A DNA stretch of 64,000 nucleotides from positions 988,587 through 1,052,586 of the forward strand of contig FN649744.1 in NCBI GenBank assembly GCA_000310025.1, in the 5' to 3' direction. The position numbers and the translations under genes were made by a program. Under the pieces are notes generated by a model. That model was not told where the DNA came from and made no database searches. It saw nothing but the letters and a program-made list of their open reading frames with translations. Shown piece by piece: positions 60,635 to 64,000 of the stretch. Position 1 is the first letter of the stretch; the number at the start of each line of letters is the position of its first letter. The DNA is from Ectocarpus siliculosus (lineage: Eukaryota > Sar > Phaeophyceae > Ectocarpales > Ectocarpaceae).

Positions 60635-62661
60635 TACCGGTTCGACTACAAGGGCTGGCCAGCGATCGGCGGGAGAGAGCTTCTCGCCGCGGGGATGTTC
60701 CTCTACGTTTCTGCGCCCATGATGAAGTGAGTGGGAACGAAAACAGAACGCAAGCAGCATCGTCGCGCGTGGCAGTCGCGAGCGCGTTCTGGCCCGCAGA
60801 AGTGACGGCGTTCCGTTCTGTATAAAGCTACAAGCACTCGTCAATGTTGCCACCCATGCTTTCCTTGTATGTTTGAACATGCAAGCTATTTGTTTCCGTG
60901 TGTTTGCCTTTTTTATGGTGCGGCTTGTGTTTGCTCCTATGAATCCATTGCTAATCTGTCTCAGACTCTTTTCTATGATAGAGATGGTTTCGTTGTGTCA
61001 TATTAAGAGAAAAAAAGAAAAAAAAAGAAAAAAAAAGGTCTACGTGTCCATTGACACCTCAATTTTGGTGCTTGCTGTGGGTTCGTAGGTTGCTTGCTTT
61101 TGGGCCCTTCCACCCGCCATCCCAGATGCGCATCAAGCAACAAGTGCACACACCACGTCTCCTTTGGCCATAGGTACAGCAGAGTACCCGCCGCCGCCGC
61201 TTCAATCACGCGTGTTCCTTTTTTTTTTCTTGTCAGGTTCGGACGTGGGTTTGAAGTTAAGATGCAGGCTCTGGAGGAGGCCCTCTCGTCCGACAAGCCG
61301 GAAGAGAACGAGCTGCTGTCTCTGGTGCACTCGCGCCTTCTCTGCACCGGCCGCGAGCTCAAGGCGCTCAAGCCAGGAGAGCTGAAGTACCCGTACAGGT
61401 GGGGAGCATAAAATGGACGTGTGCCAAAATATTTTGATTTCGTTTTTCTCGTCCTTCGCTGCTGTGTCTCGCCTGCTCTCTATTATATGTATGGTCCACC
61501 TTGGATTCCAATCGCTCTTCTACTCTATACCGAAACAACCTCCCCGGTTTAGTTCGACCACTTTGATAACGTGTTGTTGTTTCCTTCTCGTCGCACGCCT
61601 ACCGCGGGTGCTGTTGGAGCGATCGGCGGGTGCACGTTGTCGTCTTACCGACGTGAACCGGACGTGTCGCATTGTCGTGTATATTGGCTTGTGGCGGGTA
61701 CACATCATGTGTGCACATGCGTGTTTTTTCCGGTTGGTCGCGAAGAGTGTTGGGGGACAACGGAAAAAATTATGTGGAGAGCTGCGGGCGGCTTTTGTAG
61801 GCAATCGTTACTTGTTGAAAACTTTGAACCCTTCCAAGCAAGATTTCAAGACGCGCCAACATAACGACCCCCCCCTCCTTTTTATCTTGTTACGCCTACT
61901 CCCGCCTGTCGTTTTCACACACGCGAAATGAATGCCACGCTGCGGTCACGCCCACACGCCGTCGTCGCACTATTGAATACGATGCCGAACCTACATCTTT
62001 ACCAATCAGCTGGTGGGCGGAGCGGCTGCAGAAGAAGCTGTCTGACTGGTACCGTCGACGCGCGGTCCTGCGCGAGCTTATCTTCGAGGCGGAGAGGTCC
62101 GACGACGATGAGGGGGGAATGTTACCTGCGGGGGCGGGGGGCTCGGCGGCTGGGAAAAAAGGGCAGAAGAAGGCGGCCGTGACCGTGACCAAGGGTTTGG
62201 GGGAGGCGGTAGGAGGAGGAGGAGGAGGAGGAGGAGGAGGTGGTGGCGGCGGCGGCGGGCCCACTGCCGCATCCGGCGGTCTGCAGCAGGCGGCAGTTGT
62301 TGTTAGTGCCGCAGGGGGAGGGGGAGAGGCGGGAGGCGGGTTGCCAAAGGGAAGGAGCGTGAGTGCGATGGACGTGGAGGGGGCTGTTGGAGCGGCGGAA
62401 GACACGGAGGCGGGGGCGGCCGTCGGGAGCGAAGCAGAGGTCAAGGCGAACGGCAGCGGTGCGGGGATGCGGGGGAATGATGATGATGCTGCCGGTTTCG
62501 ACGGACGCAAGCAGCGGGATGCGGGAGGTGGGGTGGAGGAGACGAAGGGCGGAGAAGAATTATCGTCGAGGGCGGTAGTGGCGACCAAGGCGGCGGGGGC
62601 GAGAGGAGTGCGGGGGAAGACTAGTAAGTCCAAGGAGGAACCTGCTGCCGAGATTTCCAAG
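59531..62661 (+). CDS. AT-hook protein with DDT-like domain, putative chromatin factor; 3' end missing
   Basis: Exons 59531-60021, 60418-60726, 61237-61398 and 62010-62661 join in frame to 538 codons, and a donor (AAG|GTACGA) at the end shows that the gene continues. Residues 4-13 contain a double AT-hook (RGRPRGRPKG) and a second hook lies further in (KGRGRPRS), typical of minor-groove AT binding. Next come a Lys/Ser/Ala-rich linker and a proline run (PPPRPPPPPPPYRFDYKGWP). Then GMFLYVSAPMMKFGRGFEVK, LEEALSSDKPEENELLSLVH and WWAERLQKKLSDWYRRR resemble a DDT domain, the helical module of ISWI-associated and other remodelling proteins. Exon 4 then becomes Gly/Ala/Lys/Glu-rich with a poly-Gly tract (62212-62258). 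Start chosen at the ATG directly before the hooks. The DDT assignment is by eye; the protein could be a lineage-specific nuclear protein. Confidence 0.65.
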
Positions 62662-63559
62662 GTACGATTCTACCCCCCTGTGCATATTTTTTGGAGTCGT
62701 TTTTGTTTTGTTTGCGACTTCTGGTTTAGGTCAGTTCTTGTAGCGGCAACCCGAACGGCTTGTCGTGTGTCTCATTGCATTTTTTATTGCATTGAACCCT
62801 TAACAAGTCCGCCTCTCCCTGTGAATGGAGGTTTAAAGGGGGTTGGTCAGAGGTGAGGTGACTCCCTCTTAAGAACCGCCCACTCTGCCCGAAGCTTGTT
62901 GCTTGCTTCACCTCTGGGGAAACCGAACGGAAGCAAAGTGAATTGGGTTTCGAGGTCTCGCATGTGGAAAATATTGGACCTGTGGTTTTGTTAGCTGTCA
63001 TGCTCTCAAGGGAGGGTCGCCTCTCTCAGTAAAAATCCCGGTGATGTGATAAAGCTCACCAAGAAACGACGCACACGTGGGACAGCTCATGAGCTAGCTC
63101 ACCCATGTCTTACACAGACTACCATGGAGCAATATTCACACCAGATCACCCATGTCCTACCGATCATAAGGGGCATGATGCCCTTCAAAAGAGCCAGCAA
63201 ACCCTGTAGGGATCTGACCTGTCCTACGCGTAAAATAGTTCCGATTATTTATTTGTTGGCGATCTCTCGCACGAACAGCACGGCGGTTTTCGTTTGCCCC
63301 TCTTGCGGTCGTGGATGTCGTATCACGGTCGTTGGGTGATGTCGTTTTCACCTCCCCCGCCCCAAGCTGCTGGGTTGAAAAGGCGAGAAGTGATATCGGT
63401 AGGATAGATAAGACTGGGGATGACATTTTTGAGCCACCTTTGGCAAAGTAGGAAGGAGCGATTGGCCATCGGTGATCGGTCCTGTGGGAACAATGCTCGG
63501 TCCTCCCGAGGACGCCTGGTCAATGATCTAACCGCTAAGGCATGCAAAACATAAGAGTA
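62662..63559. other. Downstream intron or 3' region of the AT-hook gene
   Basis: The exon ending at 62661 has a good donor, so this stretch starts as an intron. I see no following exon with a convincing acceptor and compatible frame. The rest contains only short open frames. Confidence 0.4.
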
Positions 63560-64000
63560 CGCCCCCCCCCCCCCCCCCCCCCCCCTAAAAAGCGGGTTCG
63601 CCAAACCATGGCAAGGGGGGCAACACCCGGGGACCCTGGCTGAAATGGGGGAATGGCTTTTCCAAGGGGGGGGGGACAAAGACCCCCCGCGCCGCCCCCT
63701 CCCCGGGGGTTAACAAAGGGCTTTGAAGGGGTTCCGTCCTTTTTTTTTCCCCCGCCCTTTTTTCCCCCGGAACTTTTGGTTTATTGTGCCGCCGCCGCCG
63801 CCGCCCAAAAAAGGGAAAAAAAAAGGGGGCCTCATTTTCCCCTCTGGGTGTTTTTTCCCCACCCGGTTTCCAAAACCTCAAGGACGAATTAATTTTGCTG
63901 GGGGAACCTCACCCAACCCTTCTCTTTGCCCAAGCCAAAAACAAAATTAGTAAACCCCCCCCCCCCCCCCGGGGCTCCAAAAAAATAAATACCCCCCCCC
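63560..64000. other. Low-quality terminal sequence (homopolymer-ridden)
   Basis: From about 63560 the sequence shows a run of about 25 C and then many stretched C, G, A and T homopolymers (for example 63667-63675, 63739-63747, 63950-63970), ending in C. This pattern is unlike anything else in the window and looks like the unreliable tail of a read or contig. Open frames here should not be trusted. Confidence 0.8.

Noticed and set aside
61896-62660. 254-codon minus-strand open frame rich in proline
   Set aside because: Complement of the GC-rich exon 4 of the AT-hook gene; the plus strand splices in phase to the DDT-like exons.
63470-63550. tRNA-like segment on the minus strand (CCTTAGCGGTTAGATCATTGAC)
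   Set aside because: A-box-like with a weak B-box (GGACCGATCAC) but no cloverleaf that I could close; at most a tRNA-derived repeat remnant next to poor-quality sequence.
63560-64000. Open frames at the right end
   Set aside because: The sequence is dominated by homopolymer artefacts.

Overview
The window is nuclear DNA from an intron-dense eukaryote. It fits a photosynthetic stramenopile, most likely a brown alga (phaeophyte) of the Ectocarpus/kelp type. The evidence is: exons of about 60-220 bp cut by spliceosomal introns of about 200-1000 bp, roughly 50% GC with frequent CAG/AAC, CTGT and GGN microsatellites, a full axonemal (flagellar) dynein, and a mitochondrial-type PNPase. The placement is an inference from gene style, not from a search.

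Layout. (1) Positions 1-36109, minus strand: one axonemal dynein heavy chain of the outer-arm DNAH5/DNAH8 (gamma) class. I placed 70 exons, about 2,950 codons, from the N-terminal tail to the middle of AAA4; the stalk, AAA5, AAA6 and C-terminal domain lie beyond the left edge. Exon phases were checked for most junctions and they close. (2) 36110-39824: gene-poor, with a perfect 28-bp hairpin and repeat-like sequence; the extreme 5' exons of the dynein and the last exon of the PNPase gene may lie here. (3) 39825-49985, minus: polyribonucleotide nucleotidyltransferase (PNPT1 type), 17 exons, both RNase PH domains, KH and S1, with a basic N-terminal presequence. (4) 50318-54118, plus: cytosolic ribosomal protein uL11 (RPL12), five exons, complete at 165 aa, head-to-head with the PNPase gene across 332 bp. 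Its introns 2 and 3 carry copies of the same 195-bp repeat. (5) 55855-58254, minus: an EFM7/NNT1-like eEF1A methyltransferase with a long low-complexity insert. (6) 58371-58585: a large foldback (MITE-like) element. (7) 59531-62661, plus: an AT-hook protein with a DDT-like domain, probably chromatin-associated, with its 3' end missing. (8) From about 63560 the sequence decays into homopolymer runs typical of a low-quality contig or read end.

How the genes relate: this is ordinary eukaryotic neighbourhood rather than a pathway cluster. Ribosomal protein uL11 and the eEF1A methyltransferase both belong to translation, and the PNPase handles organellar RNA. I did not find a new multi-gene system. 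The most interesting signals concern introns: a high rate of GC-AG introns, a strong bias for exons that begin with GT right after the acceptor AG, one intron bounded by a 9-bp direct duplication, and the repeat shared by two introns of RPL12. Together they point to active intron remodelling by insertion elements.
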